NCBI GenBank assembly: GCA_964526665.1
Contig: CAZGJL010000016.1
Span: 1 to 19,564 of the forward strand
Reading direction: 5' to 3'
Source of the DNA: M50B91 sp964526665
Lineage (GTDB): Bacteria; Patescibacteriota; Gracilibacteria; UBA4473
Length of the DNA stretch: 19,564 bases
Positions 7,674 to 14,834 of the stretch are shown piece by piece (position 1 is the stretch's first letter; every line of letters begins with the position of its first letter). A model generated the notes under the pieces. It searched no databases. It had not been told where the DNA came from and worked only from the letters and a program-made list of their open reading frames with translations. A program made the translations under genes and the position numbers.

Positions 7674-8203
7674 CGTTTTTTTAGCAATAGCACAGAATGG
7701 TATGCTGAGAAAACTGCAAAAAATACATTTATCCAAAAGAAAATCCATGATTCTCCCAGATAACTAAAAATAGCAATCAAGACGCTTCCTACCGTAAGGA
7801 CAATGTTTCTTTTCAAGGTTCCTGCATCAAGAGCATATCCAATTCCAATACCGATTAAACCCAGTATAAAAAAGATTGTTAAGTACCCTTCAAATAAAAA
7901 GAACGACCAAATCACAGGCACAATCCCCGAAATTGAAATAATCCATGTGTCTGTTGTATCATTGATATTAAGCATCATTAAAACGCTCGCAATGATTATC
8001 AATAGCTCTAGGATGACAAAAAAGAGCGGTCCCGTGCCCAATAAATAATCGAGTAAGGCAAACGCAAATAAAAGAAATCCTCCCACAGCAAAAAGCCAAT
8101 TTTTAATTGATCGAGTTGGATGATTCGTTTTTTTCACGGGCCAAAATGCTCCTAAGACAAGTATTACTCCCCCAATGACACCGAGACTGAAAACTGGATC
8201 CAT
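7670..8203 (-). CDS. Hypothetical multi-pass membrane protein
   Basis: 177 residues, almost entirely hydrophobic, with about six TM helices. The first runs over SLGVIGGVILVLGAF, followed by a short basic loop (PVKKTNHPTRSIKN), and the protein ends in a basic LLLKKR. No catalytic motif or known family is recognised; the even helix spacing resembles small uncharacterised inner-membrane proteins. Divergent from mscL. Confidence 0.7.
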   Translation of the reverse strand: MDPVFSLGVIGGVILVLGAFWPVKKTNHPTRSIKNWLFAVGGFLLFAFALLDYLLGTGPLFFVILELLIIIASVLMMLNINDTTDTWIISISGIVPVIWSFFLFEGYLTIFFILGLIGIGIGYALDAGTLKRNIVLTVGSVLIAIFSYLGESWIFFWINVFFAVFSAYHSVLLLKKR

Positions 8204-8246
8204 ATGGTTTAATTAAATCCCTTTTCATCCTAACCGTTTCTAAAAC

Positions 8247-8277
8247 TTGTCACAATAACGATCTCATTTAGTATAGA
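8247..8277 (+). promoter_or_regulatory. Candidate mscL promoter
   Basis: TTGTCA (8247-8252), then TAGTAT after 16 nt (8269-8274), or the overlapping TATAGA (8272-8277). This leaves a leader of roughly 20 nt without a clear Shine-Dalgarno. Confidence 0.4.
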
Positions 8278-8300
8278 AGTACTTCTTAACCACTTTCATC

Positions 8301-8687
8301 ATGTTAAAAGATTTTAAAAAATTCATTATCAAAGGAAACGCTGTTGATATGGCAGTGGGATTTATATTTGGAGCCGCGTTTGCAACCGTTGTAAAATCCC
8401 TTATCAGTCACATTATTATGCCTCCTGTAGGTATGGCTCTTGGGAAAGTAGATTTTGCAAATTTGAAATATATTCTTGTTATTGGAACAGAAACCACTGA
8501 AGAAGTAGCTATTTCATATGGAGCATTTATCAATGAAGTAATTAGTTTCATCATTCTTGGATTTATTATTTTCATGCTTGTTCGCATGATGAGTAAGCTA
8601 AAAAAAACAGAAGAAAAGAAAAAAACTCCAACACCAAAACAAGAATTATTACTCGAAGAAATTCGTGATTTGCTCAAGAAGAAGTAA
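8301..8687 (+). CDS. mscL: Large-conductance mechanosensitive channel MscL
   Basis: 128 residues, normal for the family. MscL forms a homopentameric pore in the cytoplasmic membrane that opens under tension to release solutes after osmotic downshock. The N-terminal amphipathic helix plus TM1 is recognisable (LKDFKKFIIKGNAVDMAVG, then FIFGAAFATVVKSLI with the pore-lining small residues), followed by MPPVG, a periplasmic loop, TM2 (FINEVISFIILGFIIFMLV) and a Lys/Glu C-terminal helix ending EEIRDLLKKK. Monocistronic, with its own promoter, and followed by a hairpin element. Confidence 0.97.
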   Translation: MLKDFKKFIIKGNAVDMAVGFIFGAAFATVVKSLISHIIMPPVGMALGKVDFANLKYILVIGTETTEEVAISYGAFINEVISFIILGFIIFMLVRMMSKLKKTEEKKKTPTPKQELLLEEIRDLLKKK

Positions 8688-8795
8688 CACTCCCTAGCCC
8701 TCTCTTACACTAAGAGAGGGAACAAAATGTATCTTTTTTTCCTCCCTCTCTTGATATAAGAGGGGGACCGAGTCCTTTTAAAAATCTAGGGGGCG
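8688..8795. repeat. REP-like element with two similar hairpins and terminal inverted repeats
   Basis: Outer inverted ends CTCCCTAG (8690-8697) and CTAGGGGG (8786-8793) enclose two stem-loops. The first is a perfect 10-bp stem CCCTCTCTTA with a 3-nt loop (8698-8720). The second (8744-8766) has a CCCTCTCTT stem with one G-U pair and a 5-nt loop. The two stems are near-direct repeats. A T-run at 8733-8740 follows the first hairpin at a distance, so it may help end mscL transcription. The layout resembles intergenic palindromic REP/MITE-like repeats found in many bacteria; no transposase is nearby. Confidence 0.65.
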
Positions 8796-8860
8796 TTATT
8801 TTTTAGAGAAGAAAAATAAATATTAACTGTCCTATAAAATAAAGTTGCTTTTCCTCTGCC

Positions 8861-8866
8861 TATAAC
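8861..8866 (+). promoter_or_regulatory. Possible -10 box for the metK leader
   Basis: TATAAC would place transcription start at ~8872-8875, just before the riboswitch. No good -35 is seen at the right distance, so this is weak. Confidence 0.25.
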
Positions 8867-8877
8867 TACACTTCTCT

Positions 8878-9007
8878 TGCAATTTTCATTGAGAGGCGGC
8901 CAGAGGTGCAACTCTACGACCCGCCAGCAACCTGCCAACAGAATGGCAAAGGTGCTCCACTTGTACGGGATGAGGTTCGGTGAAGTTGCATTCCGTAACT
9001 TTTTTTT
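8878..9007 (+). promoter_or_regulatory. SAM-I-clan riboswitch upstream of metK
   Basis: The 5' part GAGAGGCGG, the core CCAGCAACC and the later AAGGTGCT match the SAM-I family core, and the gene behind it makes SAM. Visible helices: P2 GGCGG/CCGCC (8895-8899 with 8921-8925) with an inner AGAG/CTCT hairpin, and P3 TGCC/GGCA (8933-8936 with 8945-8948). P1 could be 8881-8889 with 8970-8977, or 8878-8886 with 8982-8990. A hairpin 8975-8999 followed by eight T (9000-9007) just before the ATG could be an intrinsic terminator. P1 boundaries are uncertain, and a SAM-I/IV variant is possible. Confidence 0.75.
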
Positions 9008-9012
9008 ACACT

Positions 9013-10128
9013 ATGAAAACCTACTTCACCTCCGAATCCGTAACTTCCGGTCATCCTGATAAATTAGCTGACCAGATTTCAGACGCCATATTAGATGAAA
9101 TTTTGAAACAAGATCCTGACGCGCGTGTTGCCTGTGAAACTCTCGTAAATACCGGACTGGTTCTTGTCGCTGGAGAAATTACAACAAACTGTTATATCGA
9201 TGTGCAACACATTGCCCGACAAGTAATTCTTGATGTGGGTTATAACTCTGCTGATGTTTGTTTCAATGGAAATACCTGTGCCATTCTTAATGCCATAGAA
9301 GAACAATCTCCTGACATCGCTCTTGGAGTAAATACAGGAGGAGCTGGGGACCAAGGTCTCATGTTTGGTTTTGCGTGCGATGAGACACCCGAACTCATGC
9401 CAATCCCCATTTCTATTGCACATGAACTGAGCTCGAAACTTACGGAAATACGCCAAAACAGAACGCTCCCTTGGCTTCGCCCAGATGGAAAATCTCAAGT
9501 TACATTTGAATATGATGATGGAAAACCTGTCCGTATTGAAACAGTTGTTATTTCTGCACAACATAATCCTGAAATTGAACTTGAAGAATTACGAACTGAA
9601 ATAAAAAAACATATTATCGAACCCGTTTGCGAAAAATGGATTGATAAAAAGACAAATTTCCATATCAACCCAACCGGACGATTCGTAATCGGTGGTCCAC
9701 AAGGAGATTGTGGAATGACAGGGAGAAAAATTATTGTCGATACATATGGTGGATATGGACGCCATGGAGGCGGTGCTTTCAGTGGAAAAGATCCGAGTAA
9801 AACCGATCGAAGTGGTGCGTATGCTGCTCGCTGGGTAGCGAAAAGTATAGTGGCAGCAGAACTTGCAACAAAATGTGAAGTTCAATTGGCCTATGCCATT
9901 GGAATAGCTGAACCTGTTTCAATTCATGTTGATACTTTTGGAACAAGTACCAAAACAACTGAAGAATTAGAAGCAATCGTGCGAAAGAATTTTGATCTCA
10001 CTCCAAATGGAATTATTACTGATTTAAAACTCAAACAACCAATATATCGTCAAACTGCTGTTGGTGGTCATTTTGGTCGTACGGATGTAAAACTTCCATG
10101 GGAGGAATCTCGATCATTGAAAAGTTGA
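9013..10128 (+). CDS. metK: S-adenosylmethionine synthetase
   Basis: 371 residues from the ATG at 9013. The enzyme makes SAM from methionine and ATP in the cytoplasm, normally as a tetramer. Motifs: SVTSGHPDKLADQISDAIL near the N-terminus, GGAGDQGLMFGFACDET (ATP and Mg binding), the central LPWLRPDGKSQV, then GGPQGDCGMTGRK and GGGAFSGKDPSKTDRSGAY with P-loop-like and K+-binding residues. Length is slightly short of ~385 but motifs are complete. An upstream in-frame start at 8980 would lie inside the riboswitch, so 9013 is chosen. No Shine-Dalgarno precedes the ATG. The final codons overlap the -35 box of the next gene. Confidence 0.97.
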   Translation: MKTYFTSESVTSGHPDKLADQISDAILDEILKQDPDARVACETLVNTGLVLVAGEITTNCYIDVQHIARQVILDVGYNSADVCFNGNTCAILNAIEEQSPDIALGVNTGGAGDQGLMFGFACDETPELMPIPISIAHELSSKLTEIRQNRTLPWLRPDGKSQVTFEYDDGKPVRIETVVISAQHNPEIELEELRTEIKKHIIEPVCEKWIDKKTNFHINPTGRFVIGGPQGDCGMTGRKIIVDTYGGYGRHGGGAFSGKDPSKTDRSGAYAARWVAKSIVAAELATKCEVQLAYAIGIAEPVSIHVDTFGTSTKTTEELEAIVRKNFDLTPNGIITDLKLKQPIYRQTAVGGHFGRTDVKLPWEESRSLKS

Positions 10129-10152
10129 CCTTACTAATAAACGACCTACAAT
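10125..10152 (+). promoter_or_regulatory. Promoter of the LCP gene
   Basis: TTGACC (10125-10130), 16-nt spacer, TACAAT (10147-10152); each box is one base off consensus. The metK stop TGA lies inside the -35 box. The -10 ends 7 nt before the ATG, so a leaderless mRNA is predicted. Confidence 0.65.
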
Positions 10153-10159
10153 CCGACAG

Positions 10160-11458
10160 ATGAATTTTGCACAGAGACCTATCAAAAAACAGAAAAAGGA
10201 AATCCCCTTCTTCCTAAAATGGATTCTTATTGGAATTCTTCTTGTAGTCACTTTTTGGGGAGGTGTAGTGGCAGTTCGATCAGGACTCCTTGGGGAAAAA
10301 GTACGCCGTGTTATAACACTTAATTCCTTGAAAACTGACGATAGTGGTCATACAAACCTATTATTACTCGGTGTAGCTGGCGATACTGAAGAAGGAGGAC
10401 ATCTGTCTGATTCTATTATGATAGTGTCTATTAATCCGAAGCGCCCAAGTATTTCTGTATTAAGTTTGCCTCGTGATTTACATGTTTCTTCAAAAGTTGG
10501 TGATAGGAAAGTAAATGAAGTTTATGCAGCTGCACAATATAAACATGGAGAACCAAAAGGATTAGAAATCATAAAAGATGCCCTTTCCCAGTTCACCGGT
10601 ATTGAAATCCATTATGCCGCTGTAGTAGATTTTGCATTATTCGAAGATGGAATCGATCTTCTTGGAGGAATAGATGTATTTGTTCCACAAGATATTCGAG
10701 ACGATAAATATCCCGATACAAATTTCGGATACCAGACCTTTGTTGTACGTCGTGGACTACAACACTTTGATGGGGATACTGCGTTAAAGTATGCACGAAG
10801 TAGAAAAACAACTTCTGATTATGATCGAGCTCGACGACAACAGGATTTAGCTCTGTCTATTCGACAAAAGATAGAATCAAATGGATGGGTTGAAAATACT
10901 CAAAAGTTACGAGAATTTTACGATTTATTCCGAAGAAAAGTAAACACTGACATCGACCTCTCTACTCTTGTAGCTTTGGCAAAGGTGGGAATGGGAATCG
11001 ATTATGGAGATATTGTCTCTGCCGTATTAAATGATGATCCAACACAACGTGGAGGACTTCTTTATGCTCCCGCAAGAGAATTTTATAACGGACAATTTGT
11101 TCTTCTTCCTCGATCAATGGCTGATACACAAGCTTTTCTTGACCTTGTATTAATTCATCCAGCAGTCTTGTTAGAAAATGCTCAAATCGCTGTTCTCAAT
11201 GGAACAGAAGAAGAAGGTGTTGCGGGAAAAGTAGCTGCACAACTCCGTCGTCTTGGCTTTCATGTTATTGAAGTTGGAAATTATGAAACAGAAACGGGAA
11301 ATCCTGTTGCTACAAGCTTTCTTGAAATAGCTCCTACGGCAACAACGAATGGCACAAAAAAATTCTTGTCACAATTCTTTGATATTTCTATCACACGAAC
11401 TTCTGACGCCATTTCTTCTGAAAGTCTCATAGATATTCAACTCATTCTTGGGAACTAA
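10160..11458 (+). CDS. LytR-CpsA-Psr (LCP) family protein with LytR_C domain
   Basis: 432 residues. LCP proteins transfer glycopolymers from polyprenyl-phosphate carriers to the cell wall or to surface acceptors, outside the membrane. One N-terminal TM helix lies at ~18-40 after a basic stretch. The LCP domain (~60-240) shows TNLLLLGVAG, LSDSIMIVSINP, SVLSLPRDLHV with the conserved Arg/Asp, VNEVYAAAQY, LLGGIDVFVP and ALKYARSRKTTSDYDRARRQQ with the catalytic-type arginines. A C-terminal LytR_C-like domain begins near IAVLNGTEEEGVA. A WecA-like transferase and RmlD-like reductase elsewhere in the window fit a glycopolymer route. The acceptor here is unknown. Confidence 0.92.
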   Translation: MNFAQRPIKKQKKEIPFFLKWILIGILLVVTFWGGVVAVRSGLLGEKVRRVITLNSLKTDDSGHTNLLLLGVAGDTEEGGHLSDSIMIVSINPKRPSISVLSLPRDLHVSSKVGDRKVNEVYAAAQYKHGEPKGLEIIKDALSQFTGIEIHYAAVVDFALFEDGIDLLGGIDVFVPQDIRDDKYPDTNFGYQTFVVRRGLQHFDGDTALKYARSRKTTSDYDRARRQQDLALSIRQKIESNGWVENTQKLREFYDLFRRKVNTDIDLSTLVALAKVGMGIDYGDIVSAVLNDDPTQRGGLLYAPAREFYNGQFVLLPRSMADTQAFLDLVLIHPAVLLENAQIAVLNGTEEEGVAGKVAAQLRRLGFHVIEVGNYETETGNPVATSFLEIAPTATTNGTKKFLSQFFDISITRTSDAISSESLIDIQLILGN

Positions 11459-11463
11459 TTTTA

Positions 11464-11492
11464 TTGCTTAATCTTCGAAGCAATGGCACAAT
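11464..11492 (+). promoter_or_regulatory. Promoter with inverted repeat upstream of the first pilin-like gene
   Basis: TTGCTT (11464-11469), 17-nt spacer, CACAAT (11487-11492), then 7 nt to the ATG at 11500. The -35 box is half of a 7-bp inverted repeat ATTGCTT/AAGCAAT (11463-11484), which could be a protein operator or an RNA hairpin at the end of the LCP transcript. Both boxes are moderate matches. Confidence 0.4.
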
Positions 11493-11499
11493 TTTCATG

Positions 11500-11937
11500 A
11501 TGAAAAAGTTATGTGTTGTTCTCCTTGGATGTCTTTTCCTTTTAAATGGATCCGTCCTTGCACAATCAAATGATGTAGCTCCTGAATGTGAACAAGGAAA
11601 ATTTAATGCAGACTGCATATTTCCTACCTGGCAAAGCGAAGAACGTCCCGGACAAGCAACCGATGCGATTGTTCAGGGAGTCATTGGAGAAAATCATGAT
11701 GGAGGATTTCTCATGACCTATATTCCCCGAATTATTGATATTGTTCTGAAATTTGTTGCTCCAATAATAGTTGTTATGCTGATTTGGTCAGGAATTCTAT
11801 TTATAACTGCTGGAAGCAATGAGGATGATCTCAATAAAGCCAAAGAATTTTTTACCTACGCCCTTATTGGTGTAGGATTTATTATTCTGAGTTATTCAAT
11901 ACTCAAATTTGTATATTTCTTGATTGCTCGCGGATGA
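11500..11937 (+). CDS. T4SS-pilin-like exported membrane protein
   Basis: 145 residues from the second of two tandem ATGs (11497 and 11500); 11500 fits the promoter spacing. The N-terminus is a signal peptide (MKKLCVVLLGCLFLLNGSVLA). A short Cys-containing polar segment follows, then two TM helices: one around VLKFVAPIIVVMLIWSGILF and one around ALIGVGFIILSYSILKF. They are joined by a short loop, AGSNEDDLNKAKEFF. This helix-turn-helix with a conserved small polar loop is typical of TrbC/VirB2-like T4SS_pilin proteins common in Patescibacteria, thought to form surface appendages or secretion channels. The stop overlaps the next gene by ATGA. Confidence 0.78.
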   Translation: MKKLCVVLLGCLFLLNGSVLAQSNDVAPECEQGKFNADCIFPTWQSEERPGQATDAIVQGVIGENHDGGFLMTYIPRIIDIVLKFVAPIIVVMLIWSGILFITAGSNEDDLNKAKEFFTYALIGVGFIILSYSILKFVYFLIARG

Positions 11938-13172
11938 AAAAACTTGGATTATTAAGCTGCCTTTTAGGATTATTTGTTGGATTCACAACAACCGTACATG
12001 CTGAAAAACATCCACTTTGTACTCTAGAACCTCCTGCTTCTTGTTTCTTTGCAATACAACTTAATTCTAGGGTATATGAAAAACAATCCCTTAAAGAAAA
12101 ATCTTATCCTGGAGATCCTGGTCCTGAAAAACATTGTCCTGTCGTAGAAGCAGAATCTTTCAACCATGGAATAGGAATGCTTCCTGGTAGTTCTGTACTT
12201 GATATTGTCTACAAAAAATTAACAGGAAATACCGAGCATTGTGATGATAAAAATGCAATTACGCTATTACAAGAAAAACTTGGCACAGCTTGCAAAGGAG
12301 TTGGAAATCCTGATGGAAACTGTAGGCCCGCTACTGTCACGAACAATAAGTTAGATGTAATTTGTACAGGCGAACACTATGCTGATGGAAAATATGGACT
12401 CTGTACCCAAGAAGCCGTTCGTCGATATCTCGAATACTTCAAAGTATCCACAACAGAATGTGATGACAAGCCACAATTAGTTATAACAACTAATCCTCAA
12501 CAAATAAACCAAGGTGAAGAAACTACTATCACTGTTACTGAAACCAACGGAAAAGCTTACAAATGGGAAAATGAATCCAACTTTATTGCAATAGAAGATC
12601 CTCTTATGGGAGATGCTCTTAAGATTAAAGATATAAAACTTATGATAAATAACGAATCTCAAATCGTTGCCCTTGGAGAAAAAATTCCTCATATTTTTCC
12701 TTCTTCAGGAAAAGAAACACTCTATGCCTCAGAAGGAATATCGACCGCAAAACCTTCTCTTGAAATACTTCCGGGAGAAAACTCAATTAATGTAATAGCA
12801 ATTGAAGCTTCAACAAAAACGGGGGATGGTACAACCAATACGGGTAATAGAACACCTGCTGATCTTGGCTGCAAACAACTTTTACCAAAATACCTAGTAG
12901 GAGCAAGCTGTGATACTTCCGAGCTTAAAGGTGATGCACGTGATATTACGTACTGGATTCAAAAATTTTCAGGAAAAATTACCACATTTATTGCGGCTAT
13001 TGCTGTGGTTCTTATTGCATGGAATGCATTTGGTCTCGTTATGGCTGGAGGAGAAGCTGATCAAATTTCTACAATTAAAAAAGCTCTCGTGTGGGTTGGA
13101 GTTGGACTTCTACTTACGATATTCGCATACGTAATTGTAAAAACGGCTATTTCGCTGTCCTTTCTACAGTAA
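11934..13172 (+). CDS. Exported protein with PG-binding-like segment and C-terminal T4SS-pilin-like TM pair
   Basis: 412 residues. The N-terminal signal peptide is MKKLGLLSCLLGLFVGF... ending near VHA. Residues ~95-170 contain an LQEKLG ... DGKYGLCTQEAVRRYL pattern resembling a PG_binding_1 repeat (LQ.L..DG.fG..T..A). Residues ~180-300 are beta-rich, with a Cys-poor Ig-like look, and a Thr/Asn-rich linker (KTGDGTTNTGNR) follows. The last ~75 residues repeat the pilin-like architecture of the gene before: TM (ITTFIAAIAVVLIAWNAFG), loop AGGEADQISTIKKA, TM (WVGVGLLLTIFAYVIV). Eight or more Cys in the exported part suggest disulfides. Overlaps the preceding gene by ATGA, so the two are co-translated partners. 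PG binding is a by-eye call. Confidence 0.72.
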   Translation: MKKLGLLSCLLGLFVGFTTTVHAEKHPLCTLEPPASCFFAIQLNSRVYEKQSLKEKSYPGDPGPEKHCPVVEAESFNHGIGMLPGSSVLDIVYKKLTGNTEHCDDKNAITLLQEKLGTACKGVGNPDGNCRPATVTNNKLDVICTGEHYADGKYGLCTQEAVRRYLEYFKVSTTECDDKPQLVITTNPQQINQGEETTITVTETNGKAYKWENESNFIAIEDPLMGDALKIKDIKLMINNESQIVALGEKIPHIFPSSGKETLYASEGISTAKPSLEILPGENSINVIAIEASTKTGDGTTNTGNRTPADLGCKQLLPKYLVGASCDTSELKGDARDITYWIQKFSGKITTFIAAIAVVLIAWNAFGLVMAGGEADQISTIKKALVWVGVGLLLTIFAYVIVKTAISLSFLQ

Positions 13173-13199
13173 CTGGGACTTCAAAAAGAACTTCCGTTA

Positions 13200-13227
13200 T
13201 TTGTAGTTTAAAGTTTGTAGTTTGATT
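13200..13227. repeat. Two-unit 14-nt tandem repeat between convergent genes
   Basis: TTTGTAGTTTAAAG (13200-13213) is followed by TTTGTAGTTTGATT (13214-13227). A related string occurs at 17949-17962 in the other plus/minus convergent junction. Function unknown. Confidence 0.5.
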
Positions 13228-13639
13228 ACAGTCCCATCTGTGCTTTCAACGCCTCTGCGGCGGCTGCGTCTTGATCAGCTTCTCCTGACTCCTCTTCTCG
13301 TATTTTTTCGATTTCAAGCTCTTTTACTCGTTGTTGTTTGAGTTTTTCAACATCGTCTCCAAATTCTTTTTCGAGTTCTGCAAATTTAACTTTTTCTTCT
13401 TCAAAGATTTTCACTAACTCATTAATTTGATCAATCGAAAGACGAGGAATCGCGTCAATAACACGTTTCTTTTCTTCCAATGTAAGAGAAATTGATCCCT
13501 CAAGCAATGTAAGGAAAATTTTCTCATCAAAAGTTGTATCTGGATGAGGCGGAATTACGAAAGTATATCCTGAACCAGTTGTAACAGGCGTCTGCCCATC
13601 ATCTTGTGTTCCTGCCGGAGTTGTATTGTCGTCCGTCAT
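13226..13639 (-). CDS. Hypothetical coiled-coil protein downstream of L21
   Basis: 137 residues. A low-complexity Thr/Gly/Asp N-terminus (~1-25) precedes a segment with LTLEEKKRVIDAIPRLSIDQINELVKIFEEEK-like helices (given here in part), a long charged coiled coil, and an Ala-rich C-terminus. No enzymatic motif, signal or TM segment. It lies 24 nt downstream of rplU on the same strand, in the place where rpmA (L27) often sits. I recall similar EEKKRVIDAIP-type small proteins in Patescibacteria, but the function is not known to me. Confidence 0.68.
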   Translation of the reverse strand: MTDDNTTPAGTQDDGQTPVTTGSGYTFVIPPHPDTTFDEKIFLTLLEGSISLTLEEKKRVIDAIPRLSIDQINELVKIFEEEKVKFAELEKEFGDDVEKLKQQRVKELEIEKIREEESGEADQDAAAAEALKAQMGL

Positions 13640-13663
13640 ATTGTTTGAAAAATCACGTTGAGA

Positions 13664-14122
13664 CTACTTTTTCTCAGCTGGTTTTGCAACCTTTTTCGCA
13701 GCAGGTTTTTTTGCCACTGGCTTTTTTGCTACTGGTTTCTTTGCCGCAGGTTTTTTCTCAACTTTCACAATATCTTCTTTTTTTGCAGCTGGTTTTGAAG
13801 CAGCTTTTACTGTGCCAAGAGAAAGAATTTCAATAACAGTGTAATCCTGACGATGTCCATGCAAACGACGATATCGTTTTCGTGGTTTCATCTTGAATAC
13901 TCGAATTTTTTCTCCTCGAGAATGTTCGATGATTTTTGCTTCAACCTGAATTCCATTAAGAATTGGTGTACCTATCTGGAAATTTTTCCCATCTTCTTCA
14001 CTAATAAGAAGTGTATCAAATTTTATTTTCTTTCCTGCTTCAACGGGAAGTTTATCTACTTCCAACTTGTCTCCTACTTTCACAAGGGCCTGGTGGCCGC
14101 CGATTTTTGCAACTGCGATCAT
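13664..14122 (-). CDS. rplU: Ribosomal protein bL21 with basic Ala/Lys/Pro C-terminal tail
   Basis: 152 residues against the usual ~103. The first ~105 residues match bL21 of the large subunit, which binds 23S rRNA: MIAVAKIGGHQALVKVGD at the start, FDTLLISEEDG, then FKMKPRKRYRRLHGHRQDYTVIEI, the conserved rRNA-contact region. The remaining ~45 residues are a PAAKK/PVAKK repeat tail like histone H1 tails, seen in some bL21 homologues. It is first of a likely two-gene unit with the 137-residue protein and divergent from ruvA. Confidence 0.95.
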   Translation of the reverse strand: MIAVAKIGGHQALVKVGDKLEVDKLPVEAGKKIKFDTLLISEEDGKNFQIGTPILNGIQVEAKIIEHSRGEKIRVFKMKPRKRYRRLHGHRQDYTVIEILSLGTVKAASKPAAKKEDIVKVEKKPAAKKPVAKKPVAKKPAAKKVAKPAEKK

Positions 14123-14142
14123 CTTATAAATGGATTAAAATC

Positions 14143-14180
14143 GTCCTGTTAGGTCAGCAAAAGCTGTAAAACCCACGGAC
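14143..14180 (-). promoter_or_regulatory. Leader stem-loop of rplU mRNA (candidate)
   Basis: On the minus strand, nested pairs are possible: GTCC/GGAC outer, GGGT/ACCT middle and CAGC/GCTG around a TTTT loop. It lies in the ~60-nt leader expected from the promoter at 14192-14219. Ribosomal-protein leaders often bind their own product; whether this one does is unknown. Confidence 0.3.
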
Positions 14181-14191
14181 AGAGCGCTCGG

Positions 14192-14219
14192 ATTCTGCGG
14201 ATTTTTTGTGAAATGTCAA
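14192..14219 (-). promoter_or_regulatory. rplU promoter
   Basis: Minus strand TTGACA (14219-14214), 16-nt spacer, CAGAAT (14197-14192). The -35 is perfect and the -10 is 4 of 6. It overlaps the divergent ruvA promoter. Confidence 0.5.
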
Positions 14220-14233
14220 TTTTTTCGTACACT
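14206..14233 (+). promoter_or_regulatory. ruvA promoter
   Basis: TTGTGA (14206-14211), 16-nt spacer, TACACT (14228-14233), then 7 nt to the ATG at 14241. Predicts a leaderless mRNA and supports 14241 as the start. Confidence 0.5.
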
Positions 14234-14240
14234 TCAATCA

Positions 14241-14810
14241 ATGATAGGATTTCTCTCCGGGACCGTCGCAACTGTTGCTCCACAAAAAATATTAGTTCTC
14301 ACCCCCGGGGGCGTTGGATATAACATTATTCCAGCTGGATCTCTTCTTTCTGAGGTACGAGAAGGTGAGGCCTTTGCTGCTGCTATTTTTACTATAGTGC
14401 GAGAACAAGAAATCACTCTCTATGGCTTTGGATCTGACATAGAAAAAGGTTTATTTGAAAAGCTCATTGGAGTATCAGGAATTGGACCCAAAACAGCTAT
14501 TGCAATGGTTTCCACTCCTGCTGATCAGTTTCAAAACGCCATTGCGGCAGGAGATGTAGCATTTCTTACCAGAATTCCTGGATTAGGAAAAAAAACAGCC
14601 GAACGATTAATTGTAGAATTACGAGGAAAGCTAAATCTTGAAACGGCTGGAGACACTTCATTGCCCCAGTCAAAAACTATACAAGAGTCCAGTGCTGCTC
14701 TACAGAACCTAGGATATGATCCTCGCACCATTAACGATGTTTTAAAAGAAGCACCCACCGATGCTAGCACTGAAGACTTGGTAAAATTCTTTCTTTCAAG
14801 CAATGTCTAG
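14241..14810 (+). CDS. ruvA: Holliday junction branch-migration protein RuvA
   Basis: 189 residues. RuvA tetramers bind four-way junctions and load the RuvB motor in recombinational repair. The N-terminus MIGFLSGTV is the family start, so the in-frame codons from 14208 are excluded. GGVGYNI and EITLYGFGS mark the OB domain (~1-62). Two helix-hairpin-helix motifs follow: LIGVSGIGPKTAIAMVS and LTRIPGLGKKTAERLIVELRGK (shown in part). After an acidic linker, the C-terminal domain III (SAALQNLGYDPRTINDVL) is the RuvB contact. All domains are present. ruvB and ruvC are not in the window. Probably co-transcribed with yidD, 24 nt downstream. Confidence 0.96.
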   Translation: MIGFLSGTVATVAPQKILVLTPGGVGYNIIPAGSLLSEVREGEAFAAAIFTIVREQEITLYGFGSDIEKGLFEKLIGVSGIGPKTAIAMVSTPADQFQNAIAAGDVAFLTRIPGLGKKTAERLIVELRGKLNLETAGDTSLPQSKTIQESSAALQNLGYDPRTINDVLKEAPTDASTEDLVKFFLSSNV

Positions 14811-14834
14811 GTTGAGTGCAAATATATCTTATAT

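Noticed and set aside
8698..8766. CRISPR-like repeat pair
   Set aside because: Only two palindromic units with 23-nt spacing, no further repeats and no cas genes; fits a REP-like hairpin element.
8980..9012. Upstream in-frame start for metK
   Set aside because: It lies in the riboswitch platform, and the family N-terminus begins at the ATG at 9013.
9091..10128. UGA recoding as glycine
   Set aside because: TGA ends metK, rseP and the pilin gene at the expected protein ends, and tRNA-Trp has the ordinary CCA anticodon.
13173..13225. Bidirectional terminator between the second pilin-like gene and the 137-residue gene
   Set aside because: GGGACT/AGTCCC and GAAGTTC-type pairings exist, but they are imperfect and lack a T-run, so no terminator is called.
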